Part shown: piece after piece, positions 34,586 to 43,868 of the stretch
Layout of the letters: each line of letters opens with the position of its first letter
Numbering within the stretch: position 1 is the stretch's first letter
Assembly: GCA_036013505.1 (NCBI GenBank)
Contig: CP107851.1
Span: forward strand, 1,674,001 to 1,738,000
Source: Streptomyces sp. NBC_00510
Lineage (GTDB): Bacteria > Actinomycetota > Actinomycetes > Streptomycetales > Streptomycetaceae
Direction of reading: 5' to 3'
DNA: 64,000 nucleotides
Translations under genes and position numbers: made by a program
Notes under the pieces: generated by a model
The model's database searches: none
What the model saw: the letters and a program-made list of their open reading frames with translations, nothing else
What the model was told of the DNA's origin: nothing

Positions 34586-34605
34586 CCGGGCGGGCGCCCG
34601 CCCGG
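34586..34605. repeat. Perfect 20-bp GC palindrome in the pcaB-pcaL gap
   Basis: CCGGGCGGGC followed directly by its complement GCCCGCCCGG. It lies in the only sizeable gap of the pca operon (34517-34669). It could be an attenuator or an RNA-processing or stability element; nothing else was seen in the gap. Confidence 0.5.
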
Positions 34606-34669
34606 GTCCGAAGTCCCCCGGACATGGCGTACCCCGATCGGCCCGGGTCGCGGAAGGGGGCGTGGGCGG

Positions 34670-36100
34670 TCACGAGGACGTCCCCGTGGGGCCGGGGCGG
34701 CGCAGGGCGCGGTCGACGAGCGCGCCGGCCGACCCCGTGTAGCGGGTGGGGTCGGTGAGCTCCCGGAGGCGTCCCTCGGGGAGGAGGCCGCCGAGGGCCG
34801 GGTCCTGCGCCAGGGCGTCGTCGAGGGCGATCCCCTCCTCGGTGACGCGCCTGGAGGCCCGGGCGAGGGCGGACTTGGCCTCGCCGCGGCCCATGAGAGC
34901 GGTCAGGGCCGCGGCGAGACGTTCGGTGACCACCAGACCGCCCGTCGTGCCGAGGGTCTCGCGCATGCGGTGCGGGTGGACGCGCAATCCCGCGGCGAGT
35001 CCGGCGGCGTCCCGGGCGGCGCCGCCGACAAGGCGCAACGCCTCGCGCAGGGGCTGCCATTCGGTGTGCCAGGCACCGGCCGGGCGTTCGTCCTCCGCGG
35101 CCAGGGAGCCGTACAGCACGGCGGCGAGCGCCGGCACTTGGCGGGCCGTGGCGGCGATGAGCGTGGCGCGGACGGGGTTGGCCTTGTGGGGCATGGCCGA
35201 GGAACCGCCGCCGGCGCCCTCGGTGACCTCGCCGATCTCGGTGCGCGACAGCACCAGTACGTCGGCGGCGACCTTGCCCAGCGCGCCCGCCGTGAAGGCG
35301 AGTGCCCCGGCGAGGTCGGCGACGGGCGTCCGCAGGGTATGCCAGGGCAGCACGGGCTCCGCCAGCCCGGTCTCGGCGGCGTAGGCGGCGAGGAGCCGCG
35401 GAGCGGTGGCGGCGCTCGTGCCCGGGGCGGTGCCGTCCGCCTCGGCGAAGGCGCCGAAGGCGGCGAGCGTGCCGGCGGCACCGCCGAGTTGCGCGGGCAG
35501 GTCGCCGCGGACGGCGGTCAGCCGGTCGTGCGCGTCGAGGACGAGGGAGCGCCAGCCGGCCGCCTTGAGCCCGAAGGTGGTGGGGACGGCGTGCTGCGTC
35601 AGCGTGCGTCCCGCCATCGGGGTGTCGCGGTGCTCCGTGGCGAGCCGTCCGAACGCCCCGGCCGCGGCGGCGAGGTCGTCCAGGACGGGGTGCAGCGCGC
35701 GGGACGCGACGAGCATCGCCGCGGTGTCCAGGATGTCCTGGCTGGTGGCGCCGCGGTGCACATAGGGGGCGGCGTTCGCGTCCCGCTCCCCCACCGCCTC
35801 GGTCAGGTCGGCCACCAGCGGGATCACCGGGTTGCCGCCGGCCCGGGCGCGCAGCGCGAGGTCACGCGGGTCGAACCGGCCGGGCTCCGCCGCGGCGGCG
35901 GTCACCGCGGCCGCCGCGGACGCCGGCGCGAGCCCGAGCGCGGCCTGCGCCCTGGTCAGTGCGGCCTCCGCGTCGAGCATGCCCCGTACGAAGGCGGCGT
36001 CCCCGGTCGCCTCCTCGGCGGCCGACCCGGCCCGGACCGGGGAGAGCAGGCCGACGTCCGCGGCGGGGTCAGTCGAAGGCAAGGAAGACCGTCTCCTCAT
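34670..36100 (-). CDS. pcaB: 3-carboxy-cis,cis-muconate cycloisomerase
   Basis: 476 aa, fumarase/aspartase superfamily. Seen: VHRGATSQDILDTA, HRDTPMAGRTLTQHAVPTTF, and the superfamily signature GGGSSAMPHKANPVRA. It lactonises 3-carboxymuconate. ATG 36100 overlaps the pcaG end by 32 bp; TTG 36082, which has AGGAG about 10 bp upstream and a start like other PcaB proteins, is an alternative that would shorten the overlap. Confidence 0.93.
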   Translation of the reverse strand: MRRRSSLPSTDPAADVGLLSPVRAGSAAEEATGDAAFVRGMLDAEAALTRAQAALGLAPASAAAAVTAAAAEPGRFDPRDLALRARAGGNPVIPLVADLTEAVGERDANAAPYVHRGATSQDILDTAAMLVASRALHPVLDDLAAAAGAFGRLATEHRDTPMAGRTLTQHAVPTTFGLKAAGWRSLVLDAHDRLTAVRGDLPAQLGGAAGTLAAFGAFAEADGTAPGTSAATAPRLLAAYAAETGLAEPVLPWHTLRTPVADLAGALAFTAGALGKVAADVLVLSRTEIGEVTEGAGGGSSAMPHKANPVRATLIAATARQVPALAAVLYGSLAAEDERPAGAWHTEWQPLREALRLVGGAARDAAGLAAGLRVHPHRMRETLGTTGGLVVTERLAAALTALMGRGEAKSALARASRRVTEEGIALDDALAQDPALGGLLPEGRLRELTDPTRYTGSAGALVDRALRRPGPTGTSS

Positions 36101-36641
36101 GAACTCCGTCGTACTGGAGCCGGACGTCGAAGCGGTGGACGCGCCCGCCCTCCGGAGTGGCGACCAGGGTGGCGCGCCGCTGCGGCTCCAGGGAGCCGAG
36201 CAGCGGGTCGCCCTCGGCGTCGCCGAGGTAGACCCGGGTGTGCAGGTGGTGGAGGAGACCCCGGGCGAAGACGATCAGCGACAGGTACGGGACGCCGCCG
36301 GGCGGGAGCGTGCGCATCACGTAGTGTCCGTCCGCGTCGGTGGCGATGCGCCCGAAGCCGGTGAAGACCAGTCCGTCGCGCCCCAGGACCGCCCCGGTGA
36401 CCTGGTCGCGGCGCAGCGAACCGGGGGCGCCGTGCCGGGAGCCGTCGGGGGCGGGCTGCCAGACCTCGATGAGCGCGTCGGGGACGGGCTGCCCCGCGCC
36501 GTCGTAGACCCAGCCGTGGACGGTGACGGTGTCCGGGTGCCCGGCGGGGGCGAGGTCGCCGCCCTGGGGGAACGGCAGCGCGTAGCCGTAGAAGGGGCCG
36601 ACGGTCTGCGACGGCGTGGGGGCGGGTGCCTTGTCGCTCAT
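36069..36641 (-). CDS. pcaG: Protocatechuate 3,4-dioxygenase alpha subunit
   Basis: 190 aa. An intradiol dioxygenase-fold protein with SQTVGPFYGYALPF at the N-terminus, TVHGWVYDGAGQPVPDALIEVWQ, and FARGLLHHLHTRVYLGD. The alpha subunit lacks the full iron-ligand set and pairs with PcaH. ATG 36641 overlaps the pcaH stop (ATGA). Confidence 0.94.
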   Translation of the reverse strand: MSDKAPAPTPSQTVGPFYGYALPFPQGGDLAPAGHPDTVTVHGWVYDGAGQPVPDALIEVWQPAPDGSRHGAPGSLRRDQVTGAVLGRDGLVFTGFGRIATDADGHYVMRTLPPGGVPYLSLIVFARGLLHHLHTRVYLGDAEGDPLLGSLEPQRRATLVATPEGGRVHRFDVRLQYDGVHEETVFLAFD

Positions 36642-37423
36642 CGGCCCTCCTCGATCCAGGTGGCGGCCGGGCCGTCCAGGACGATGTCCCAGCGGTAGCC
36701 GAGCGACCATTCGGGGGTGGACAGGTCGTGGTCGTACGTCGCGACCAGCCGCTGCCGGGCCGAGTCGTCGGTGACGGACTGCAGGATCGGGTCGTATGCG
36801 AAGAGCGGGTCCCCGGGGAAGTACATCTGGGTGACCAGGCGCTGGGTGAACGCCGGGCCGAAGAGCGAGAAGTGGATGTGGGCCGGGCGCCAGGCATTGA
36901 TGTGGTTGCGCCAGGGGTAGGCGCCGGGCTTGATGGTGACGAACTCGTAGGTGCCGTCGTCCCCGGTCAGGGTGCGGCCGACGCCCGTGAAGTTGGGGTC
37001 CAGCGGGGCGGGATGGTCGTCCCGCTGGTGCGCGTAGCGACCGGAGGCGTTGGCCTGCCAGATCTCGACGAGCTGGCCGCGCACGGGCCGGCCCGCGCGG
37101 TCCAGGACGCGCCCCGTGACCTTGATGCGCTCGCCCAGCGGCTCGGCCTGGTGCTGCCGCGTCAGGTCGTGGTCGAGGGCGGTGACGTCGGTGACGCCGA
37201 AGACCGGGCCCGAGAGCTCGACGGCCTCGGGGTCGCCGGCCGCCGCCCCCGCCGCCACCAACGGGCGCTTGGGATGCCGCAGGACGCTGCTCCGGTAGGG
37301 CGCGTAGCCCCGGTCGGGGTGGTCCTCGGCGACGCCGCCGTCGGCACGTCGCTTGGCGTAGGCCGCGCGCTCGTCGGCGATCTCGGCGGAGATCTGGCCC
37401 TGGGTGAGGGGGCGGCTGCTCAT
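36638..37423 (-). CDS. pcaH: Protocatechuate 3,4-dioxygenase beta subunit
   Basis: 261 aa. Carries the non-haem Fe(III) ligands: Tyr in SGRYAHQRDD, and the Tyr-His-His cluster in PGAYPWRNHINAWRPAHIHF. RGQLVEIWQANASGRY is also diagnostic. With PcaG it cleaves protocatechuate between its two hydroxyls to 3-carboxy-cis,cis-muconate. Start ATG 37423, 11 bp after the pcaF stop. Confidence 0.95.
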   Translation of the reverse strand: MSSRPLTQGQISAEIADERAAYAKRRADGGVAEDHPDRGYAPYRSSVLRHPKRPLVAAGAAAGDPEAVELSGPVFGVTDVTALDHDLTRQHQAEPLGERIKVTGRVLDRAGRPVRGQLVEIWQANASGRYAHQRDDHPAPLDPNFTGVGRTLTGDDGTYEFVTIKPGAYPWRNHINAWRPAHIHFSLFGPAFTQRLVTQMYFPGDPLFAYDPILQSVTDDSARQRLVATYDHDLSTPEWSLGYRWDIVLDGPAATWIEEGR

Positions 37424-37434
37424 GCGGAGGGCTC

Positions 37435-38628
37435 CTACCTTTCCAGGACGAGGGCGAGGCCCTGCCCGACGCCGATGCACAGGGCGGCGAGGCCGGTGCC
37501 CGAGCCCGCGGCCGCGAGCTGGTGGGCGACGGCGCCGGCGATGCGGGCGCCGGAGGCGCCGAGCGGGTGGCCGACGGCGATGGCGCCGCCGCGCGGGTTG
37601 ACGATCGAGGGGTCGAGCTCGGGCCATCCGGCGAGGCAGCCGAGCACCTGCGAGGCGAAGGCCTCGTTGAGTTCGACGGTGGTGAGGTCGCCGAAGCCCG
37701 TGCCGGCCTTGGCCAGCGCCTTGCGGACGGCCTCGACGGGGGCGAGGCCGAAGTAGTCGGGCTCGATGCCGGTGACGGCCGAGGCGCGGATGCGCGCGAG
37801 CGGCTCGCGACCGGTGGCCTTCAGGCCCTCCTCGTCCACGACGAGCAGCGCGGCCGCTCCGTCGTTGAGGGGCGAGGAGTTGCCCGCGGTGACGGTGCCG
37901 CCGTCCTTGCGGAAGGCGGGCTTGAGGCGGGCGAGCGCCTCCATGGAGGTGGTGTCGCGGATCGTCTCGTCGCGCGGCAGGTCCACGCCGTCGACCGGGA
38001 CGACCTCGGCCTCGTACAGGCCGTCCTTCCAGGCGCGGGCCGCCTTCTCGTGGCTGGCGACGGCGAAGGCGTCCTGCTGCTCCCTGGTGATGCCGTGCCG
38101 GTCGGCAATCAGCTCGGCACTCTCGCCGAGCGGGATGGTCCACCGCGGGTCCATCCTCGGGTTGACCATGCGCCAGCCGAGGGTGGTGGAGTACAGCTCC
38201 TGGTGGCCCGCCGGGAAGGCTCGTTCGGGCTTGGGCAGCACCCAGGGGGCGCGGCTCATGGACTCCACGCCGCCGGCGATGGCGACGGAGACGTCGCCGA
38301 CGGCCACGGCGCGGGCGGCTTGGATCACGGCCTCCATGCCGGAGCCGCAGAGCCGGTTGACCGTGGTGCCGGGCACGGTGACGGGCAGCCCGGCGAGCAG
38401 TGCGGCCATCCTGGCGACGTTGCGGTTGTCCTCGCCCGCGGCGTTGGCGTCACCGAAGAAGACGTCGTCGATCCGGGCCGGGTCGAGCTCGGGCGTACGG
38501 GCCACCAGCGAGGCCACGACGTGCGCCGCGAGGTCGTCGGGACGCACTCCTGACAGGGCGCCGCCGTACTTGCCGACCGGGGTACGGACGGCGTCGACGA
38601 CGTACACCTCACGCAGCTGCCCGCTCAT
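37435..38628 (-). CDS. pcaF: 3-oxoadipyl-CoA thiolase
   Basis: 397 aa, complete thiolase. The active site has Cys in [10 protein letters not shown], His in [12 protein letters not shown], and the second Cys in LCIGVGQG. It splits 3-oxoadipyl-CoA into acetyl-CoA and succinyl-CoA. ATG 38628 overlaps the pcaJ stop. Close relative of the edge-truncated thiolase at 1-837. Confidence 0.94.
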   Translation of the reverse strand: MSGQLREVYVVDAVRTPVGKYGGALSGVRPDDLAAHVVASLVARTPELDPARIDDVFFGDANAAGEDNRNVARMAALLAGLPVTVPGTTVNRLCGSGMEAVIQAARAVAVGDVSVAIAGGVESMSRAPWVLPKPERAFPAGHQELYSTTLGWRMVNPRMDPRWTIPLGESAELIADRHGITREQQDAFAVASHEKAARAWKDGLYEAEVVPVDGVDLPRDETIRDTTSMEALARLKPAFRKDGGTVTAGNSSPLNDGAAALLVVDEEGLKATGREPLARIRASAVTGIEPDYFGLAPVEAVRKALAKAGTGFGDLTTVELNEAFASQVLGCLAGWPELDPSIVNPRGGAIAVGHPLGASGARIAGAVAHQLAAAGSGTGLAALCIGVGQGLALVLER

Positions 38629-39281
38629 CGGGCGCTCCCTTCTGCGGCGACGGCGACGTGCACCGGGGCCGCGGTCTTGTCCAGGATCTCCTGCGTGGTG
38701 ACCCCGGGGGCCCTCTCCACGAGGACGAGTCCCCCGTCGGTGACGTCGAGGACGCCCAGGTCGGTGATGATCCGGTCCACGCAGGCCCGGCCGGTGAGCG
38801 GCAGGGCGCACTCCTGGAGGATCTTGGGGCTGCCGTCCTTGGCGGTGTGGGTCATGGTGACGATGACCCGCCGGGCACCGTGCACCAGGTCCATCGCGCC
38901 GCCGATGCCGGTGACGAGCTTGCCCGGGACGGCCCAGTTCGCCAGGTCGCCGCGGGCGGAGACCTGCATGGCGCCGAGCACGGCGGTGTCGATGTGACCA
39001 CCGCGGATCATCCCGAAGGACAGCGCGGAGTCGAAGAAGGCCGCGCCGGGCAGGACGGTGACGGTCTCCTTGCCCGCGTTGATCAGGTCGGGGTCGACCT
39101 CCTCCTCGTAGGGGAAGGGACCCGTGCCGAGGATGCCGTTCTCGGACTCCAGGACGACCTCGACGCCCTCGGGGAGGTGGTTGGGGATCAGCGTCGGCAG
39201 GCCGATGCCGAGGTTGACGTACTCGCCGTCGCGCAGTTCCCGGGCCGCGCGGGCGGCCATCTCGTCGCGTGTCCAGGCCAT
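38625..39281 (-). CDS. pcaJ: 3-oxoadipate CoA-transferase subunit B
   Basis: 218 aa, CoA-transferase family I beta subunit. The catalytic Glu lies in [30 protein letters not shown] and [18 protein letters not shown] are also family segments. It transfers CoA from succinyl-CoA to 3-oxoadipate with PcaI. ATG 39281 shares one base with the pcaI stop (TGATG). Confidence 0.94.
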   Translation of the reverse strand: MAWTRDEMAARAARELRDGEYVNLGIGLPTLIPNHLPEGVEVVLESENGILGTGPFPYEEEVDPDLINAGKETVTVLPGAAFFDSALSFGMIRGGHIDTAVLGAMQVSARGDLANWAVPGKLVTGIGGAMDLVHGARRVIVTMTHTAKDGSPKILQECALPLTGRACVDRIITDLGVLDVTDGGLVLVERAPGVTTQEILDKTAAPVHVAVAAEGSAR

Positions 39282-40051
39282 CAGGACAGCACCTCCCTGG
39301 CGGTGACCGTACGGAATTCGATCTTCTTGTCGGCGGCCTGCTCCGGGGTGAGCGCCACCACGCGCTGGACGAAGATGCCGGGCAGGTGCACCTGGTCGGG
39401 GTCGATCGCGCCGGGCTCGACGAGTTCCTCGACCTCGGCGACGGTGATCCGGCCGGCCATCGCGGCGAGCGGGTTGAAGTTGCGGGAGGCCTTGTTGAAG
39501 ACCAGGTTGCCGTGGCGGTCGCCCTTGGCTGCGCGGACCAGCGCGAAGTCGGTGGTGATGCCGCGCTCCAGGACGTACTCGACGCCGTCGAACGCGCGCA
39601 CCTCCTTCGGCTCGGAGGCCAGTGCCACGCCTCCGTCCCCGTCGTAGCGCCAGGGCAGGCCGCCCTCGGCGACCTGGGTGCCGACGCCGGCCGGGGTGTA
39701 GAAGGCGGGGATGCCGCAGCCGCCGGCACGCAGGCGCTCGGCAAGGGTGCCCTGCGGGATCAGTTCGAGCTCCAGCTCACCGGCCAGGTACTGGCGGGCG
39801 AACTCCTTGTTGGCCCCGATGTAGCTGCCGGTGACGCGGGCGATGCGGCGCGCGGCGAGCAGGACCGCGAGGCCCGAGTCGAGGGCGCCGCAGTTGTTGG
39901 AGACGACGGCGAGACCGCTGACCCCGGCTTCGTAGAGGGCCTGGACCAGCGTGTTCGGCACGCCGCTCAGGCCGAAGCCGCCGACCGCCAGTGACGCGCC
40001 GTCCTGGACGTCCGCTACGGCCTCAGCGGCCGAGGCGACCACCTTGTCCAT
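39281..40051 (-). CDS. pcaI: 3-oxoadipate CoA-transferase subunit A
   Basis: 256 aa, CoA-transferase family I alpha subunit: [46 protein letters not shown], and [10 protein letters not shown]. First gene of the pca operon, start ATG 40051. A perfect palindrome lies 27-42 bp upstream in its leader and probably mediates protocatechuate-dependent control. Confidence 0.93.
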   Translation of the reverse strand: MDKVVASAAEAVADVQDGASLAVGGFGLSGVPNTLVQALYEAGVSGLAVVSNNCGALDSGLAVLLAARRIARVTGSYIGANKEFARQYLAGELELELIPQGTLAERLRAGGCGIPAFYTPAGVGTQVAEGGLPWRYDGDGGVALASEPKEVRAFDGVEYVLERGITTDFALVRAAKGDRHGNLVFNKASRNFNPLAAMAGRITVAEVEELVEPGAIDPDQVHLPGIFVQRVVALTPEQAADKKIEFRTVTAREVLS

Positions 40052-40077
40052 CCTGCGCCCACCTTCTTGTTCGTCCA

Positions 40078-40138
40078 GTGAACTTAAGTTCACAATTGCT
40101 TGTGCCCGAGTGTGATCCTCGGGCGCCCGCTCTGTCAA
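40078..40138 (-). promoter_or_regulatory. pcaI control region: 16-bp perfect palindrome and -35 box
   Basis: GTGAACTTAAGTTCAC (40078-40093) is a perfect palindrome in the pcaI leader. On the minus strand TTGACA (40138-40133) is a good -35 box, with only a weak -10 (near 40110-40115). The dyad would then lie just downstream of the start point, a repressing position. The divergent double-IclR protein is the obvious candidate to bind. Confidence 0.65.
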
Positions 40139-40188
40139 CGTTCCGGGGCGGTACGGTTTCGACGACGTTCCGCCACGCTGGAGTGCTG

Positions 40189-41856
40189 ATGACACCGCTG
40201 ACCACCGCGACCGCTCCCCCGCCGCAGGAGGCCGTCGGCCCCCTCGTCCGGGGACTGGCGGTGCTGCGCGAGCTGGCCGCGGCGGACGGCCGGCGCTCGG
40301 TCGGCGACCTCGTGCGGGCCACCGGCCTGGCGCGGTCCACGGTGGACCGGGTGGTCAGCACGCTCGTCCGCACCGGGTACCTGCGGGTCGAGGGCCGGGA
40401 CGCCGTCCTCGCCCCCCGGCTGATGGAACTCGGCAACGCCTACCTCGCCGCCAGCAGCTTCCCCGACCTGCTGGGACCGCTCGCCGACGCCCTCGCCGAC
40501 GGCCTGGACGAGTCGGTGTCCATCGCCGTGCCGGACGGCGACGGGGTCCGCTTCGTCCACCAGGCGACCCGTCGCCGCGCGATGTCCCTGACCTTCCGCA
40601 TCGGCGACCAGCTGCCGGCCGAGCGCGGCGCCCCCGGGGCGCTCTTCGCCGGCGACTGGGACGACGCCGGATGGGAGCGCTGGCGCCATCGCCGCGCGGC
40701 GGACCCGCTGGACACCGGCTTCCCCGCGCTGCCCCGCGGACACGGGGACGCCGCCGCCTCCTTCCCGGAGCGGGTCGCCGCGGCGCGTACCCACGGCTGG
40801 TCGGCGGACGACCAGCTGATCGAGCCGGGACTGATCGCCGTCGCCGTGCCCGTACGGGACACCGCCGGGAAGCCGGTGTGCGCGGTGAGCGTGGTCAGCC
40901 ACACCAGCAGGCACAGCGCCGAGTCGCTGCGCGAGGCCGTGCTGCCCCGGCTGCGGGAGACGGTCGCGGCCATGGAGGACGCCCTCTCGCGACCCGCCGA
41001 CGCCCCCGCCCCCTCCCCCGCCGACGCGTCGCCCTCGCCCGCCGCCTGGACGCGGGCCTCCAAGCAGGAGCTCGGACCGGAGTTCGTGGAGTCCCTGGCC
41101 CGCGGGCTCGCCGTGCTCACCGCCTTCGGCGGGGGCCGGGCCGAACTCCCCCTCACCGCCGTCGCCGAGGCCACCGGGCTGGCCCGCGCCACCGCGCGGC
41201 GCTCCCTCATCACCCTGGAGCACCTGGGCTACGTCGCCTCCGAGGGCCGCCTCTTCCGGCTCACCCCGCACGTGCTGGAGCTGGGCTGCGCCCACCTGTC
41301 GCGGCTGACGCTCCCCGAGATCGCCCGGCCCCATCTGATCGAACTGGTCGGGGCGGTGCACGACTCCGCGTCGATGGCGGTGCTGTCCGGCGAGCACATC
41401 CAGTACGTGGCGCGCGTGCCCACCGTCCGCATCATGAGCGTCAACATCACGGTCGGCACACGCTTCCCGGCCTACGCCACCGCGATGGGCCGCGTCCTGC
41501 TGGCGGGGCTGCCCGCCCGGGAACGCGCGGCACACCTCGCGCGCACCGGCTTCACACGGCTGACCCGGCACACCGTCACGGACGCACCGCGTCTGGCCCG
41601 CGTCCTCGACGAGGTCGCCGCCGAGGGGCACGCCCTGGTCAGCGAGGAGCTGGAGGAGGGCCTGCGGTCCATCGCCGTCCCCGTCCGCGACCGCGGCGGC
41701 CGGGTGGTGGCCGCGGTCAACGTCTCCATGCACGCCAGCCGCCGCTCCGTGGAGCAGTCGCGCTCCGAACTGCTGCCCCCGCTCCTCGAGGCCGCCGCGC
41801 GCATCGGCGACGACCTGTGCGTGGTGGGCCGCTACGCGCGCGTACCGGTCGGCTGA
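40189..41856 (+). CDS. Tandem (double) IclR-family regulator of the pca operon
   Basis: 555 aa made of two complete IclR modules. Module 1: HTH about 15-75 (VRGLAVLRELAAADGRRSVG; LARSTVDRVVSTLVRTGYL), effector domain to about 265. A Pro/Ala/Ser linker covers about 268-290. Module 2: HTH from about 300 (LARGLAVLTAFGGG; LARATARRSLITLEHLGYV), effector domain to the end (ARVPTVRIMSVNITVGTRFPAYATAMGR, trimmed). IclR proteins normally act as dimers of single modules. ATG 40189 has GGAG 5 bp upstream. Divergent from pcaI, in the place where a MarR-type PcaV sits in some Streptomyces. Confidence 0.88.
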   Translation: MTPLTTATAPPPQEAVGPLVRGLAVLRELAAADGRRSVGDLVRATGLARSTVDRVVSTLVRTGYLRVEGRDAVLAPRLMELGNAYLAASSFPDLLGPLADALADGLDESVSIAVPDGDGVRFVHQATRRRAMSLTFRIGDQLPAERGAPGALFAGDWDDAGWERWRHRRAADPLDTGFPALPRGHGDAAASFPERVAAARTHGWSADDQLIEPGLIAVAVPVRDTAGKPVCAVSVVSHTSRHSAESLREAVLPRLRETVAAMEDALSRPADAPAPSPADASPSPAAWTRASKQELGPEFVESLARGLAVLTAFGGGRAELPLTAVAEATGLARATARRSLITLEHLGYVASEGRLFRLTPHVLELGCAHLSRLTLPEIARPHLIELVGAVHDSASMAVLSGEHIQYVARVPTVRIMSVNITVGTRFPAYATAMGRVLLAGLPARERAAHLARTGFTRLTRHTVTDAPRLARVLDEVAAEGHALVSEELEEGLRSIAVPVRDRGGRVVAAVNVSMHASRRSVEQSRSELLPPLLEAAARIGDDLCVVGRYARVPVG

Positions 41857-41935
41857 GGGGCCTGTGGACAAGTGGTCCACGCCGTCCGCGAGCGGGCATC
41901 ATCGAGGGGCACGGGGGACGCGGAGGGGGTGACCG

Positions 41936-43843
41936 ATGAGCGCGGTGTGGGCGTCGTTACGGGCGCTGTTGGCGATCGTGCTGCTGGCGGGTCTGGTCGT
42001 GCTGATCGGCGGGCTCGGGCTCGGCGTGCTGGGTCTGCTCGGTCCCTTCCTGCTCGCGGCCCGGGACGGTCACGCCGACCTCGCCATGCGCGGTGTCATC
42101 GTCGCGGCGGCCGCCGTCCCGCTGCTGCTGAGCATCGTCCAGGGGCTGGGCGCGATCACCCGGGCGGCGCCGCTGCGGGCGGACGCGGTACCGGTGTCCC
42201 GCGAAGAGGCTCCCGCGCTGTGGGAACTGGCCACCGGCATCGCCTGGCGGGTCGGGGCGCGCCCGCCGGACGTGCTGCTGCTGACCGGGGACGCCAACGC
42301 GTCCGTGTCCGAGGACGGGGCCGCGCTGGGCCTGCTGTCCGGGCAGCGCCGGCTCCACCTGGGCCTGCCCCTGCTGGCGAGCCTCACCCACGCGGAGCTG
42401 AGGGCCGTGCTGGCCCACGAGTTCGGCCACTTCTCCCACCGCCACACGCGCTTCGGGGCCGTCGCGTACCGGTGCGACGCCGCCCTGGCCACGACCCTCG
42501 GCCAGTGGAACACCGGGACGAGGTGGTTCTCCGTCCCGCACCTCGTGGTGCGCGGCTCCGTACGGCTGTACGCGCTGGTCTTCCGGTGGCTCACCTTCGC
42601 GGTACGACGCCGCCAGGAGCTCGAGGCGGACCGCACGGCCGCGCGCCTGGCCGGGCGCGAGGTGACGGCGTCGGCGCTGCGCGCGACGCACGGCACCGCG
42701 GTGGCGTGGCGGAGGTTCCAGCGGGAATGGCTCGATCCGGCCGCCCTGGTGGGGATGCACCCCGACAACCCCTACCTGGCGTTCCGTTCGCTCCTCGGTG
42801 AGCTGGGCGTCCGGCGCGTACCGGTGGACGACGACCGCATCCGCTCGCGCCGGCGCGACTCGCACCCGCCGCTCGGTCTCAGGCTGCGCCGTCTCCGGGA
42901 ACTCGACGTCCCGCCCGGGGAGGACGACGGGAGTGGCGCGCTCCGGCTGCTCCCCGAGGACGTGGGACGTGTGCTCGAGGAACTGCGCGGTCCGCCGGCC
43001 CACAGCCGCACGACCGTCCCGTGGGAGCGCTGGATCGAGCTCTCCGCCAATCGTGTGGCGGGCACACGCGCCTGGGACCTCCTGCGTGCCGCGTCGCGCG
43101 CGACCGGGGAGCGGCTCCCGGGGCTGGACACCGTGCTGCGCCTGCTCGCCGACGACGGACCGGGCGCACTGGCCCAGGAGTTCGACGGCACCGGCGAGGA
43201 GCTGGCGCAGGCGTTGCACGCGCTGGTGGGCCACACCTTGCTCCGGGAGGGGCGGGCCGCCTGGGTCCCGCTGTGGGGCGGGAGCACCCGCCTGGTGTGC
43301 GACGGCCTGGCCGACGACGGGCTGCGCGTGCTCGTCACGGAGGCGCTCTCCGAGCCGCCCCAACTCGACCGGCTGCGGCTCCACCTCACGCTCCTGGACG
43401 TGGACCCCGACCGCTCTGGGCCCCCCGATCCGGCGCATCCGTGGCTGGCGGAGGAACCGGGCGACGCGAAGGAGCCGTCGTTCCAGGGATGGCGGTTCAC
43501 GACCGTGGTGGATCCCGACGCGGAGCAGCAGAGGAAGCACCAGACCCGCGTGGGGCTCGTCACGGTCGGCGCCGCCGCTCTCGTCGGGATCATCGTGGCG
43601 ATCGCCGGCGGCGGCGACGACACGACACCGTCGCCCGGCGGGACGCCCTGTCACGTCGTCAACGGCAGCCTGGAGTGCGGCCCGGGCCTACCCGGCGCGA
43701 CCGGCTACCAGCCGGCCCAGGACTGGCGGACGGCTTTCCCCCCGACCTACCCGACCTACCCGACCTACCTACCGAGCCTGCTGCCCGTCCCGAGCATCAG
43801 CTTCTCGCTGCGCCCGCTCGCACCCGTGGCTTCCGGCGGCTGA
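41936..43843 (+). CDS. Membrane M48-like metallopeptidase with proline/tyrosine-rich tail
   Basis: 635 aa. Two N-terminal membrane helices are followed by the zinc motif AHEFGHFSHRH (His 161, Glu 162, His 165) and a further ligand candidate in RRQELEADRTAARLAG, as in HtpX/Ste24 peptidases. A long soluble region follows, then a third membrane helix (VGLVTVGAAALVGIIVAIAG) and an extracytoplasmic tail with two Cys and repeated PTY units. Larger than HtpX. Possibly membrane-protein quality control. Convergent with the C39-like peptidase gene, 25 bp apart. Confidence 0.83.
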   Translation: MSAVWASLRALLAIVLLAGLVVLIGGLGLGVLGLLGPFLLAARDGHADLAMRGVIVAAAAVPLLLSIVQGLGAITRAAPLRADAVPVSREEAPALWELATGIAWRVGARPPDVLLLTGDANASVSEDGAALGLLSGQRRLHLGLPLLASLTHAELRAVLAHEFGHFSHRHTRFGAVAYRCDAALATTLGQWNTGTRWFSVPHLVVRGSVRLYALVFRWLTFAVRRRQELEADRTAARLAGREVTASALRATHGTAVAWRRFQREWLDPAALVGMHPDNPYLAFRSLLGELGVRRVPVDDDRIRSRRRDSHPPLGLRLRRLRELDVPPGEDDGSGALRLLPEDVGRVLEELRGPPAHSRTTVPWERWIELSANRVAGTRAWDLLRAASRATGERLPGLDTVLRLLADDGPGALAQEFDGTGEELAQALHALVGHTLLREGRAAWVPLWGGSTRLVCDGLADDGLRVLVTEALSEPPQLDRLRLHLTLLDVDPDRSGPPDPAHPWLAEEPGDAKEPSFQGWRFTTVVDPDAEQQRKHQTRVGLVTVGAAALVGIIVAIAGGGDDTTPSPGGTPCHVVNGSLECGPGLPGATGYQPAQDWRTAFPPTYPTYPTYLPSLLPVPSISFSLRPLAPVASGG

Positions 43844-43868
43844 CCGCGGCCGCCGGGGCCACCGGGAT

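Noticed and set aside
37435-39744. A single 769-codon fusion of pcaF with the upstream CoA-transferase genes
   Set aside because: The upstream part is a wrong-frame reading of pcaJ and pcaI. PcaF starts normally at ATG 38628 with an ATGA overlap.
43730-43775. Tandem DNA repeat near the M48 gene end
   Set aside because: It is a short coding repeat of CCGACCTAC-like codons (Pro-Thr-Tyr) inside the reading frame, not an independent repeat element.
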